Source: Symsagittifera roscoffensis | Taxonomy: Eukaryota > Xenacoelomorpha > Acoela > Convolutidae | Length of the DNA stretch: 64,000 bases | Assembly (NCBI RefSeq): GCF_963678635.1 | Contig: NC_087067.1 | Location: 48,901,618-48,965,617 of the forward strand | Direction of reading: 5' to 3' | Shown here: in pieces, positions 51,530 to 63,716 of the stretch | How the letters are laid out: every line of letters begins with the position of its first letter | Position numbering within the stretch: position 1 is the first letter of the stretch | Made by a program: the position numbers and the translations under genes | Notes under the pieces: generated by a model | Told to the model about the DNA's origin: nothing | Seen by the model: only the letters and a program-made list of their open reading frames with translations | Databases searched by the model: none

Positions 51530-51745
51530 TTTTTGCGCTGTTAGCAATTTGTATTAATATTCAGTGTAATTTTAGAATTTGAAATTCAAAATTTATTTTC
51601 AAAATCTTTTTTCTGTCGGCTCAACTGATGTCGAATCAAGGACTATGTTTTTGCGCTTGTAGCAAGTTTTACTAATATTCAGTGTAACTTTAGAGTTTGC
51701 AACTCAAAATTTATTTTCAAAATCTTTTTTCTGTCGGCTCAACTC
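51530..51745 (+). repeat. Two-copy ~115-bp tandem repeat
   Basis: Both copies share TTTTTGCGCT, AATATTCAGTGTAA, then AATTTATTTTCAAAATC and TTTTTTCTGTCGGCTCAACT. They differ by scattered substitutions. Located in intron 1 of the receptor gene. Confidence 0.8.
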
Positions 51746-52683
51746 TGGGGAAAAATATGTTTGTTAAGACTCGGAATCTAATAAACGATTTGAGGCAAAC
51801 GCCTTACCTTTCTTTTAAGTGCTTCTCACAATTTTTTGAAATGACTAAGTTTTTGAGGTAATCAAATTGCATATATATGATACTTAAGTTCAAAGCGTTA
51901 AATGCGGTTATAAACTCTCACAAAGACGCACAAAAAATTCACTTGTTTTCTGTAGGTCAATGTAGTTTCCTCTATGGTTTGAACTTTTAAACGTTATCAT
52001 CGCTGAGTAGTTGAAAACCCAATTTTATGATCATTTTCCACAGATTGACGTTGGTAGCACATTGATCGATACATAGAGAAAGCCTAAATATAAATTTTAC
52101 TCCGCAATGAGATAGCGATGTTTCTTCTGCGAATCCACGCTGAGTTGTACAATTTTCGGATCTACCGACTTTACAATCCCCCCCCCTATTGTATCTACTA
52201 AAGAATCTCCGCCCCGTAAATAAAAACAATAAATTCACACTGGCTCGCCCTTTGAAGCCCAAGTTCACGACATCTATAAAGCGTGTAAATTCGAATTTTG
52301 CTGCATTTTTATTGGTCGAAAATTCGCTGCAAGTTATCTGATTGATAATCTCCCCCTTTTCTTGAAAGGGAGGAAATTGTTCAGTAGATCCCAATTTTCT
52401 TTGATGAATCCGAGGAAAGTTAGCAATGAATTTTGACTAGAGCACAGATTGTCGTAAAACATAACTTAGCTACTATCACGTGCATTCAGTACTCGTTGTA
52501 GGTTTTTCGAAAAAGGTTAAGCGACGTTGTCACAAAGGACGTCTTTGTGACTAAAAATCTATTGATAGATTGTGGTTTTGATCTCAAAACAGTCGTTACG
52601 TTTACAGTCGTTCACGTTGGGTTCTTTTAATTTTTGCACTGTTCTAAATACTTCGAAAAGTAGTGTAAATTAATCAAATCACA

Positions 52684-54170
52684 TAAGGAGGCCAAACTGT
52701 AAGCGGAATTCGCAACAGGCCAAAATCAGATTTGTCGCGGAATCCGCAACATTGCTACTTTTCTTTGACCTTCTATGCTGTTTTGGATTCCACAAACAAA
52801 TACCTGAATCATTGTATAGCTCAAAATCGCTCGAAAAATAGGCAAATTTGCGGAATCCGCAACTGTATTTGCGGAATCCAGAACAGTTTGTGGAATCCAC
52901 AAACAAATGATAAAACATTTGTATCATTAAATTGAGCTGTTGCGAAATCCGCAACTGTAAGTGGAATCCACAAATTGTAAGTGGAATCCGCAATTAGTAA
53001 GTGGAATCCGCCTTTTGTTTGTGGATTCCCTTTTCATATTTTTATATGTGTAGTAGCCTTTAAAGTTATATCTTCTAAATACATGATTTGAAGTCACTAG
53101 AATAGAAATTTACTAGAATAGATCAGTGTTTGGGATTACTGGAATCCCAATTACTGACCAAAATTTGGGATCGATGAAATCCCAAATACTGAAATAATTC
53201 GACGGTTTGCAATGCGTTGGGTTTCTAAGCACTCTCAACCTAATGACTCCAAATAATGGTTATATTCCATATTTATTCCACATTTTATCTGTTTTTGGGA
53301 TTCCATCAATCACAAATACTGACCAGTATTTGGGATCGATGGAATTCCAAATACTGAACTAATTTGACGATTTTCTATGCGTTGGGTTTCTAATCACTCT
53401 CAACCTAATGACTCCAAATAATGGATATATTCCATATTTATGTAACATTACTCAAGTTTTTGGGATTTCATCTACTGTAGAGACCTGAGGAAATTTACAT
53501 TTATAACTGAAAACTAAACTTTGAACAATGCAATGACTGGGTTTTATGCGAACCCTTGGATTATATTCCTAAATCCTTTGTTATTATTATGATTATTATT
53601 ATATGCTGTGTGTTTTGCTTCCATACACTCTCAACCCAATGACTACAATTACTGCATTTGTTCGGCGTTATGCTTCCAAAACCAGTATTTGGGATTGACG
53701 CAATCCCAAATACTGACCTAATTTGTCGATATGCTGTGTGTTCCATACACTCTCAACTCAATGACTCCAAATAATAAAAATGTTTGGTGTTGTGTTTCCA
53801 AAATACTAGAAGATGACATCCACCGATTTAGGTAACAAATGTTTTAAGACTTGTTCGTGGATTCCGCTGACAATGGTTAAGTTTTGCTTTTAAATTCCGC
53901 AATGCTAGAGATAAGAATTTCAGCTCAGCTTTTAATTGTTCAAATGCAAGTTGAGTATTGAACAAAAATCGAATCCACTTACAGTTTGCGGAATCCAGAA
54001 CAACTAGCTATATTTTGGTTGTTGCGGAATCCGAAACAAAACAAATGTGCCGACAAAATTTACGTTACAGGTATATGTATGCGGAATCCACTATAATTTT
54101 GTTTGTGGAATCCATTTACATTTTGGAACCTATTCTAAGACTTGTCTCTGGAATCCAGGAACATACAGAC
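52684..54170. repeat. Cluster of near-palindromic GGAATCC motifs
   Basis: About fifteen copies of TTTG(C/T)GGAATCC(G/A)CAAAC-like sites, for example near 52704, 52736, 52782, 52850, 52868, 52887, 52942, 52962, 52980, 53000, 53018, 53850, 53990, 54025, 54080 and 54107. The arms GCGGA/TCCGC or GTGGA/TCCAC are mutually complementary, giving small hairpins. Spacing is irregular and the intervening sequence is not repeated. It lies in intron 1 of the receptor gene. Confidence 0.75.
53120..53725. repeat. Paired inverted motif CAGTATTTGGGAT / ATCCCAAATACTG
   Basis: Hairpin-like pairs with 6-10-nt loops occur near 53130, 53160, 53325 and 53688. They are interleaved with repeats of CACTCTCAACCTAATGACTCC (near 53230, 53393, 53625 and 53748). 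The layout suggests a ~170-bp repeat with a hairpin in each unit, decayed. Confidence 0.65.
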
Positions 54171-55003
54171 ACAAAATTGTGCTCCTATCCAGTGCACAGT
54201 TTGGCCTCGTAATGCAAGATGATCAAAAATCATGAATGAATTGGCCAATTTAAATCGATGAGTCATCGATGTGTTTCTTCGAGTTTTTGCTGATTCAGCA
54301 ATGGATAACTCTGGGTGGTCGTTCTACAGTCGTTCATTTTTCACCGTCTTTCCATATTTTTGATGATTCACTCTGTATTAAAGTATTCACCAAGATTGCC
54401 CGTACCATGTTGAAGCCCCGTATAATCTTGCTGTCTTCAAACGGCTTTTTTATACTTTCAAAACTTTTTTTTTGATGTTTTCAAAAAATGAAAGTTTTTT
54501 CTTTTTAAAATATTTTATTTCGTAATTTTTTTCTGCATCACATTCTATGAAATGTATAAAAGATATATTTTATGTCTTTTAATGTTTTATTTAGAGAAAA
54601 TTGTTTGTCTGATTTCAACTTGGAAAAGTTTATCGCGCAGCCTATTGCCCAGTTTATCGCGCATCAATAATGCGTATTTGAATTAGTTGTCAAAGTATTC
54701 GCAAATAAAATCACCCATAACTTCAGAAAAAAGTTCGCAAGTGAAACTTTTCTTTAATTTTCAGCTTTGTACATGAATATTTTCAGAAAGTATAAGAAAC
54801 TTTGTCAAAAATGACTCGATTAAAAGTTAAAATTGTCTGGTTAAAATGACCATTTGAGCACAAATATTCCGTCACTTTCTTTTATGCCTCATACTATACA
54901 TGGCTTATAAATGATAAATGGTTGCAATATGAAGGGTTTTAGGAAGAGAATTAAACAGAGTGGGTGAAAAAACTGACTGATTGTGAATGATTTAAAATGC
55001 TCA

Positions 55004-55369
55004 GCTTGAAAATCAGTCTGCGAGAAACAGAAATACTCAACCCACATTTCTCGACACAGAGAGCTTTTATGGAACCCCAAATTGAAGTGCTTTTTAAAAA
55101 TGTAGACTAGATAAGACTTAATTATTGATGGATTACACTTGATTCAGGTTCAGTACAAACACTATAGAACTAGTGTCAGAAATGGGGACGGAATTTTAAA
55201 ATTAGTCAATTATTGGGGTTAGTCTAATTAAATTTAAAAAATGAAATTTTCTCCGATTCTGTTTACCTGACGATTAGTCTCTGACACTTCGCTTTTCTCT
55301 TTCTCAGTTGACTCATTTCTCGTTTGCCCGAAACACAACCAAGCATTTCCAATAAAAAACGCCCATAAA
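55004..55369. repeat. Duplicated block, left copy (pairs with 63635-64000)
   Basis: Identical, as far as I can compare, to 63635-64000 at a distance of 8631 bp. The block contains the 3' end of the hydroxylysine-kinase-like frame (last ~27 codons) and most of receptor exon 1. Sequence to the left of 55004 differs from that left of 63635. The right copy is cut by the window end, so the true length is unknown. Confidence 0.9.
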
Positions 55370-55383
55370 AAATAAAATTGCAT
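55267..55383 (-). CDS. Receptor exon 1: signal peptide
   Basis: 39 codons from ATG 55383. The N-terminus MQFYFLWAFFIGNAWLCFG is a hydrophobic signal peptide, followed by a charged segment with an NES glycosylation sequon (NEST). It ends CAG|GTAAAC, phase 0, joining to AAG at exon 2. An identical copy occurs at the window's right end (63898-64000). Confidence 0.8.
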
Positions 55384-58300
55384 TTTGTAAATAAAGCAAA
55401 GCAAACAAATCGAGAATAAATTGATATAATATTTGGCTGTTTAGCTCAGCATAATATCAATTTTACCAGTAAGGCAGTTCAGCTTTTATTTGCGATGGTT
55501 TTTATTACCAATTACCTGCCAAAACTATGCTCACCTTTTCAGTTTACAATCACTGCAGACTAATTTACAGCTGAATTAAATGATTTTTCTGTTGTGGTAG
55601 ATGAATTTGCATCGAGCTAAGTCCATGGGTGGATCTAGGATTTATGCCGTAGAAGGGCGGTAAAGCGGATTCTTAAATAGTTCCAATTTTATAAATCAAA
55701 ATCTCTACCAGAACTCTATCATTAGTTATAATAAAAATGTCTTCAATAAAGAAAACAACTTTTAATTTACAGACCTGATTCAAAAAACTAATCTTGGAAA
55801 TTTTCTCAATCCTTTTTTTATAGATGAACCAAATTGATTTTCCGAGCTCTCCCAAAGCACTAAAAAGACTCTTCTGCACTTCTGCATCCGCTACTATCTC
55901 CACCCCCCCTCTCTCTAAAGCCGCCCCTGCTTGGAAGGACAGCAAAAAGGCCAGCTAGCGAGTGGGAAATGCCTACAGTTAGCTGCCTAGCGAGTTCTTT
56001 TGTCTTTTTGTCGGACTTACGACTGGTTGACGCCAAATAAGTTCGAGGATGTTGAAAACGTATTTGATTCCAAAAAAATGTTTTCACGAGGTCTATCAGG
56101 TGGAATTTTTGGGTGCTGAGGGGTCCAATTCCTTGCATGATTAAAACAGTGCCCAATTAAGACCAGTTTATACACGGAGTTTTGAAGTATGTATTATTAA
56201 GAGGAATGAGGAAACATACCTGAATTCATACAAACATAACTGAAAATTTTTAGTTTTCCAAGAGTTTTTTTAATGTTGAGATAATGAGAAACAAAGTTTA
56301 TGCTCAAGAAAGTTGCGCTGTAATGTTTTTATCTGTAAATTTGTATTAATTGAACGTCGAAAAATGGCCAATCGGGGTCGAGTAGCTCAAAAAATTCCTT
56401 GAGCATGGTCGGAACATACCACGAGCATGATTGAAATATACCTTAAACCTATGTTCGAACACACCAATCTATAATCAGATTTTGCTTTTTATTAAAATTC
56501 AAATATGCCCACATTATTCGACGGCATCGATATCTGGGTTTGGTCTAGCGAAGTCGGGAACAATTTTTATAGAGAAATTTGGCACAATTCAGCCATTGTT
56601 TCTAATGAGGAGTCAATTTTATCCATCTTTGGGAAATTTTTTGCTAATTGTTCCCACTACTAAATTTTGTATAGGGCGTGTTTTGGTGTTTTTTGTTTTC
56701 CACGCAAAATTAGGTAAACAATCATCAAATTGGGTTGAGTGATGTATCATATTAAAGCTCTTCAGATGTGTTTCAAAATATAATTAAAATTTTTTATTTG
56801 AAAATTTTTTTCAGCATTTGGAAAACCGTTAGAAATTTTTGATTTTCAGTCTAACTTTGACCAAATAAGCTTGTTCGGTGAGCGAGTAGGCTTATTTGGT
56901 TTTTCAATCAAGAAAATTGCCGCAGATAATCATAGGAATAGATGGCATCAACCCTTTCAATCTTGATTCGAACGACTCAATTCTTTTTCAATTATTGTCC
57001 CAGTGTTGAGAAAAACCGATTCAAAACATTTGAATTTAACTCTAATTTCCATAATTAAAGCAAGCGTGCAGGCTTATTATCAAAAATAAGCCAAAAAGTT
57101 TCTGGAAAAACATATTGAAAAATGTATTAACTTTTTTTGTTAATTTTTGCTTTTTTTATGGTCAGTTTTTGAAAAAACCACTGCTCTGTTTGCTTAATGT
57201 ACAGTGACTAACAGATACACGTACATTTCACAATTTCTTCAGATCTTTTCATCATTCAATTTTTCATGTTTTCATTTCAAGAATATGGTCGGAACATTCT
57301 GTGCTACTTACACAGCAATCGGCTATCCTTGTTCAATTATCTATATGTTTTATAAAGCTCTCTTCACAAAAAATTTCTCGAGATGAATTCAATGTTCAAA
57401 AGATTGTTTAAGCTAATGGGTTAAAATTTTGACATAAATAATTTTCCTTCTCCAATAGTCCTTTCTTCTTTTCAATAGTTCCTTCTTAGTCAAAGAATAT
57501 CTGTTTAACCATTTTTTTCTAATTTTTTTAGTTTTTTTTTACAAAATTCATTATGATTTTGTATAAAAGCACTATTTGAAATGTAGTCTTTTAAAGTTTT
57601 ACATTCTACCACTATCTCAAAACAAAGTAAAAATCTCGCTTGCTTCCAACTCATTGGAGTACCGATGTGTACTCAATAGGTACCAATGTATGCTCAAGCT
57701 CTCCTTCCACAAATCCGATACTGTTCACGCCAATGGAAAACGTATAGGATATCTTTGACCATTGAAATCTTTTTTGTTATTTGGGGCTTAAGCTAACTAT
57801 AGAAATCAAAATCGCTCATTTTTTAAAAAAAAAACTTTTTTTTTCGGTATTTCTCAGAGATTAGGGTCCATGGATCAAGAACTGATAGCTTCATTAACGA
57901 ACACAAAAAATTTATTTTGGCCCGCTTTCCCTAAGTCCTTTATTGATATAATATTTTTCTTTGGAGCTCTTAGTTATAATTAAATGATTATGATCGATAT
58001 ATTTTTCTAGAAAATGGTGTCCACTTTTTTTAAATTTTAACTAAAATGTGCTAGACAGTTTTAAATCCTTATTTCTCCAAAGACAGTTCACGTTGAAAAC
58101 TTTAGAAGTGTTTCCTCGATGCGATTCACATTTTTAAAGTAATGCTATTTATGAGTGAACACTAAACAAAATGCAAGTGTTAAAAATGATCGCCACTGCT
58201 CCTAATTGCCTCAAATTAGTTACTAGTTACAAAGCCATTTCGGGACTTCTCTGTTTTAAGGCCCAAAAGTAACGTTTTTCTTATTTTGAAAAGTGGATCA

Positions 58301-58615
58301 ATGCGCACTGTTTTGAATGGTTCAAATTACTTCCGGTGAAAGAAAATCTGGATTCTTAGTGAAAACATCAGCTCATGTATTACATTTTCATAACTTTGGG
58401 CTGTATGACAGAAAAAAAACGTCTTTTCTTCTGAAAATATTTTCACTAACAGTAACAGATTTGTTTGATACACCACCTTTTTCAGTTTTTCCTGTAATTT
58501 ATCTTTTCAGTCAACTGGATTCAACTTTTGGCTAATTAGTTCAAAAAAACTTTCTCAAGTTTTTGACTATTTTCTGTTTATGTCTTAGTGTGACAGATAA
58601 TGTAGTTTTGATTTT
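55384..58615. other. Region upstream of receptor exon 1, no supported gene
   Basis: AT-rich and non-coding as far as I can see. A dispersed ~45-bp repeat lies at 57287-57332. ORFs such as 55860-56156 (minus) show no recognisable domain. The receptor promoter should lie just right of 55383, but I see no clear core element. Confidence 0.5.
57287..57332 (+). repeat. Dispersed ~45-bp repeat
   Basis: ATGGTCGGAACATTCTGTGC followed by TACTTACACAGCAATCGGC. Related sequences occur at 44236-44285 (plus), 42303-42355 (minus) and, in part, 49800-49860 (minus, twice). No structure is evident. Confidence 0.6.
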
Positions 58616-58724
58616 TTTTGGCTGCCCAGGCTGAAGTGTTTGGACTTCCAGGTTTTGACCAAAACGGTGTAACAATGTCCATTTCAATTAAGACAGTCGA
58701 ACGAAGGCTAACGTCGAACGAAGT

Positions 58725-58985
58725 CGAATCATGGGCCAATCATGGTCAAATCATGAGTCAAGCAGGGTCTAATTATGGGTCCAAAACGGTCAACTCGTGG
58801 TTCAACAAAGTCAACTCATGAGTGTAGCACGGTCGAATTATGGGCCAATCAGGGTCAAATCATGAGTCGAGCAGGGTCAAATCATGGGTCGAAAACGGTC
58901 AACTCATGGTTGAACAGAATCAAATCATGAATCGAGCAGGGTTGAATCATGAGTTCAACAGAGTTGAATCATGGGTCGAATAGAA
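58725..58985 (+). repeat. Minisatellite with ~18-bp subunits and ~109-bp higher-order period
   Basis: Subunits of the type TCGAATCATGGGTCAA vary in a fixed order (GGGCCAATCA, GAGTCGAGCAGGG, AAAACGGTCAACTC, GGTTCAACA). The series starting GGGCCAATCA at 58733 restarts at 58842, so six subunits form a unit of 109 bp. About 2.3 units are present. Confidence 0.85.
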
Positions 58986-61900
58986 GTAGGAAAAACTGGG
59001 CATAAAAAGGAGAAAACGTTCTCATTCGTAATCTTGCCCGTTTGTTTTGTTTTGTTTTTGTTTCTAAAAGTTTTTTGCAGCAACAAATGTTCCAGATACA
59101 TTTTTTGAAGCCTTCCAAGAAAAACGTTCCAGGAGACCAAAATGGGTATTTTGTAAATTGTAACTGGATTTCGCAACAAGGATGCTCTATTTGTTCTTCT
59201 TTTATTCTTCCATGCTCTGTGATTGTTCTGACGAAATAAATTTTAACACGTTTTACGACTTGTCTCTCGATTCCAGAGACACAAACACACCTATTCAGTG
59301 CACAATTTGGCCTCCTTTTGAAGTTTTGTCGTACTCTAATAGATCTTTTTAGAATACTCATTCTTCTGGTATGCTGTTATTTTGGACTTGTATAAAATTT
59401 TTTGTCTTTTTTTTTCTCAATTTCTGCCGGCTTAGTTAGCACTAACAATCATAAGTTCACACATAAAGAAGTTTCAAATTAACTGGAACATTTTTTGCTT
59501 CTACTTTTTATAAAAACTTTTCTGCTACGCTCAACGATAACCTAGTTTTAAGCAAGTCAAAACTTTTTTCGATTATGCCTCCATAAGGTTGTAAAACTAA
59601 TCTCCAATTGATAAAGTTACAACAAATTTATACCGTCAATGAATTTTGATACTGATGATTTCGGATTGCCAAGGTTTCAGTTGTTGAATCAGAAAATTTT
59701 AAACGGCTACGAATGTGAAAAATAAATAATGTAGGAAGTAGTAACGAGATTTAAGGACAAGCCAAACAACCAAAGTTGTTTTAAAAAGAAACAAAAACAA
59801 AAACTAAAAACTTTTTCAACGGACCTTTTCAGTTAATAACATTACTCCTAAACCTTTCAAAAGTCCAAAACTAAACCGAGATGCAGCAAAAAAACACCTT
59901 CACAACTTACTCTTGATAGTCAATAATAAAATTGGCACAGCTCAGATATAAACGGATTGACTTGATATCACAAAGTTAAAAATCAAGAACAGACTCGCTG
60001 AACGACTACAAAACCCAGAACAAATAGAACTTGCGAAATCTAGAAACCCAACAAAACTCATACTTTCATACACAGTAGTGAGAAAGAAATGACAACTTTT
60101 TACAGAAACGTTCAAAAGTGCTCTCGAATCTAGCCTTAACGATAGGTCGCCTGAATCAACGCAAAAAGAAATAGAAAACTTAACTGGCAGACAGGTATTT
60201 AAAAAAAAAATGACAAGAGTTTCGTTACTTGACAATTGTGTTGCTAAAGTTAAGAGAATTAAAACTGGGATAATCAAAACTGGGATACCTCAATTTGTAT
60301 TTTTTTCGACGGAAAAAGACATATCTACATTTTGTATACATGATTTTGAAACTGATTTTCAATTTTTCTTGTTGCCCAAAACATACTTGAAAATTTACAA
60401 AAAAATATTTCAGAAAATAAAAAACCTCGAAAAAACGCCCCACTTCAAATTTTTTAAAGAAATTTGCAAATATTTGATATGGCTCATCGGAGCCTTTAAA
60501 CGGTGTTTCTGGCTCGTTTCCAGAGACGCGTTGCTTGCGGCTCGGAAATTTTAAGCATTATGTGGCCTTTTAAGTGTTTTCTTAGAGGGTTAAAACTCTT
60601 TTTTCTATAAAAAGATTGTGAATTCTTCCAAAATTTATTTGAAAATTTCGCTTTACTCATCATGGAAGACCAAGATCTTCATCTCGCTCTCGCAGAAACA
60701 TCAGTTTCTGCCATCTTATAAAAATTACGAAATTAATTTTTTCATGCAAGTTAATATATCGTGACTCAAGATAAAATAATTCATAGACTAACATCTAACA
60801 TGCTATATATATATAAACAAGGGGATCTAGGTTTACTCGAACGAGAGACCTTTTCTAAAATGTTCGATTTTTTTCAACCTTTTGCAATATCGATCAAACT
60901 GAATGTACGAGTTCCGTTTTTGGGCAGTTTTATGATCATTGAGTTTTTTTAGTCAGCTTGGGCTGGTCAGGGGTCATGAAATCCCGGGGGGGGGAGGGCT
61001 TTGGCTTTTCTGTTATGATGGTCGAAATTACCAAAACGTCAAATGAGCTTATATATTTTGAAACTATAAGCCTCTATTTTGTTCTAATCAGAATCAAGCA
61101 TTTGATCTTACTTTTATGAATAGCAAAACTATAAATTTTGGGCCGTATAACAGAACAGACCCCCCAAGGGGTCCGAGGTTGTCCGCCCGTTCTCTTGAAT
61201 CCGCCGCTTCTGATAATCTGCTAATTAAAAAATAAATCGGGAGGACATGAATGGTTTTTATAATAATGTTGATGATCCCTGCTTCGTAGTTTTTGTTACA
61301 TGGACACACTGGTCTATGAATAAAGAATCTTTGGCACTCTTTTTCGTTCCTCTTTATGGAAAATTATATTGACCTCAAGAAGAATACACATAGCATCTGG
61401 TTGGAATAACTCGCTGTTTTCTAACTGCAGCTTTTAAATATATACATTTTTTGTTGTGATGATTTCCCTTCTATTTTTTTTACAACTGAAATGCTCAAAC
61501 GTGAATCATTACATCGGACTGTGCGCTTTGAATGATTGAAAACGGCGTAGACTCTTTTATGCGTTTTACAAACCGTTTAAAGCTTTAGTAGACGGAGCTG
61601 AATTTGTCCGTATAATTATTTTCACTAGTTGGTGGTGCTATTGCAAGTTTTCTTCTTTTGGTAACTCTACCACAGACTATCGCTTTGAACGCCGCTCCTA
61701 ATTGCAGTTTTACTGAAAATTGCCCTTTACCATAAAATATTTGCCACAAAAAATCAAAGCAAATAGTTTCTTAAAATAGATGAAAGTATACAGGAAAAAT
61801 TTGATCAAACAAATGCCCAGTTATAAGTGATAATTATGAGGTTAAGTGATAAAATTTTTTGGGGTTGGTCGCCAAAAATCAATGCCATTAAAATACCAAA

Positions 61901-63000
61901 AGCGGACCCTTTGGTTGGTGATGGTCGAATTCCTTTGGTCGAATACCTGAGATGAAAGCGTCTCCCCCCTCGCCTCTCCTAAACGGGCCCCTGAGTTTTA
62001 CTCTACTTTAATGAATTTGAATTAAATACGACTTTGAGTTCATGTCTGCTTATCTTCTTCGCATTTGTTGGGCCAGCGCAAAAATTGATTGGTATGTAAT
62101 CGATTTAACCAACTTGAATAATCATTATCAAACCGCGATGGCCATCTATCAATAAAAACATTTATTACCCAAAAAATACAGCTTGAATTCAGTTCCTCTT
62201 AAGCTGAGACACGTACCAAACTATTATTATTTAGCAGGTCACAAAAATTTCATTCCAATTTTTCGATTTAATCGATATTTTGATTGAAAATACTCTTTTA
62301 ATTAAAGAACAGAGCCAGCACAAAATCGCCAGAGCACAACAGTTCCGAGAACAAAACAAAATGTTGAATTTAACCAAATTTTTTTTTCAAAATGTTTGTT
62401 TTGAAAGAGAAAAAAGTAATCAAATAATTTAAAACAACAAATGATTTGCGCAAAATTGCCAAAAATTTATAGACATCAAACTTATAGTTCAAAATTTATA
62501 GTTCAAAATTTTAAGCAATATTCAAGCTTCAGTGTTGTTTGAAAGCCCACTTTCAGCAGCTACTCCGTAACTCATCTCTTTGCCGTGATTTTTAAACGAT
62601 TATTTTTGTTTTACAATTTCTTATTCCTTAAATTGAAGATATTGCCACGTCAATTTAATGTGCAAATTAAGTGAGAATGGTAAGTTCATTATGTTTTTTT
62701 TCTACAATACATAGCTAAGAACCAATAACTTGTTGGACTGTCACACTGACAAAGCTATCATAGGGACCACCAACCAGAAGAAAAACGAGTTATATGTATG
62801 CTATAACGCTTAGAAAGTTCGTTTTTATCGAGCTCATGGTTGAGCGAAAAAGTCATCGCACTGTTAATATGAAGTGCCTGTCCTGACAAATTTTCTTACC
62901 TTTTGTTCATTGCTCGCTTAGTTTATTCGTTTCATTAAATACAGATATTATTAATTAGAAACTTCTGTGGTAACTTCTGGCAATAGAAAATAGAAACTTC
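58986..63000. other. Intergenic stretch without a supported gene
   Basis: AT-rich throughout, with short homopolymers, including a C/G run near 60986-60996. I see no gene, RNA or clear repeat. ORFs of 60-114 codons are not recognisable. Confidence 0.5.
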
Positions 63001-63005
63001 TGGCG

Positions 63006-63716
63006 ATGATAAACTTAACCCAGTTTTTTCCAGCAGTCGTTGAAGATGGTGATTTAAAACAAATCCTGAAGAAAAATTACTCAATTGAGGTCGAATCCTT
63101 GAAACGCCTGAACGGATTTGACACCATAAATTACCACGTGAAAACTTCCACGTCACATTTCAACGGGGGTCAAAATTACCTGCTAAAAATAGCCCCATGT
63201 ACAAACCCTCCCCATGCCGCCCAAATATTTCACGAACAGATCAGTTTGATGGAACAACTATATAATGAAATTCCAAGTTTACTACAACGTGTTTTCACAT
63301 CAAATAATGGGAAATCTGTGATCAAATCTGCGGTTAGATGCAAAAGTTCAGAAGTTAATGATTGTCATCTGCATAACATAGCCTTGCTTGAATATATTGA
63401 GGGAAACCCTATGAATACAGTGCTTCCTTTTTCTCTTACCCTGACCGAAGATTTAGGCGAAAAGTATGGACAACTTTCTCTGGCGCTTCAAAATTGTCCA
63501 GAAGTAACGACTAGCCGTAAAAATTTTCACTGGGATCCAAAAAATGTGTTGGTCTGCGAACAAAACTTTGGAATTTTATCCAAAACAGGCCAAGAGGAAA
63601 GAAGGAGAGTTTGTGAAAACTTTTTATGTGGATTGCTTGAAAATCAGTCTGCGAGAAACAGAAATACTCAACCCACATTTCTCGACACAGAGAGCTTTTA
63701 TGGAACCCCAAATTGA
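63006..63716 (+). CDS. Hydroxylysine-kinase-like (APH family), C-terminally truncated
   Basis: ATG 63006, 236 codons. The N-lobe fits the aminoglycoside-phosphotransferase fold of HYKK proteins: a glycine-poor loop GFDTINYHVKT, the β3 lysine YLLKIA, then LLEYIEGNPMNTVLP (hinge) and NFHWDPKNVL, and QEERRRVCENF. Family members then have the catalytic HGD...N segment; here the frame instead enters the duplicated block at 63635 and stops 27 codons later. Full-length homologues are about 370 residues. The catalytic half is therefore missing, lies in later exons, or was lost at the rearrangement. The enzyme phosphorylates 5-hydroxylysine with GTP in lysine breakdown; this piece alone should be inactive. 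Confidence 0.65.
   Translation: MINLTQFFPAVVEDGDLKQILKKNYSIEVESLKRLNGFDTINYHVKTSTSHFNGGQNYLLKIAPCTNPPHAAQIFHEQISLMEQLYNEIPSLLQRVFTSNNGKSVIKSAVRCKSSEVNDCHLHNIALLEYIEGNPMNTVLPFSLTLTEDLGEKYGQLSLALQNCPEVTTSRKNFHWDPKNVLVCEQNFGILSKTGQEERRRVCENFLCGLLENQSARNRNTQPTFLDTESFYGTPN

Larger units (their letters stand above)
44835..55383 (-). other. Cys-loop ligand-gated anion channel gene (9 exons, GABA-A-like)
   Basis: Nine minus-strand exons: 55383-55267, 51013-50832, 50641-50515, 50341-50222, 49750-49630, 48906-48740, 48243-48157, 46115-45889, 45102-44835. They total 1416 nt, 471 codons plus stop, and every junction is GT-AG with matching phase. The product has a signal peptide, ligand-binding domain with WVPDTYF, a Cys-loop of C-X13-C, four membrane segments and a PAR motif before TM2, typical of anion-selective channels. 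It lacks the extra Cys pair usual in glycine and GluCl receptors, which favours a GABA-A-type subunit. It would sit in the plasma membrane as a pentamer. Intron 1 is ~4.3 kb and full of repeats. Confidence 0.9.

Noticed and set aside
51987-52394. 135-codon minus ORF in receptor intron 1
   Set aside because: No recognisable domain, atypical composition for a host exon, and no splice sites fitting the receptor.
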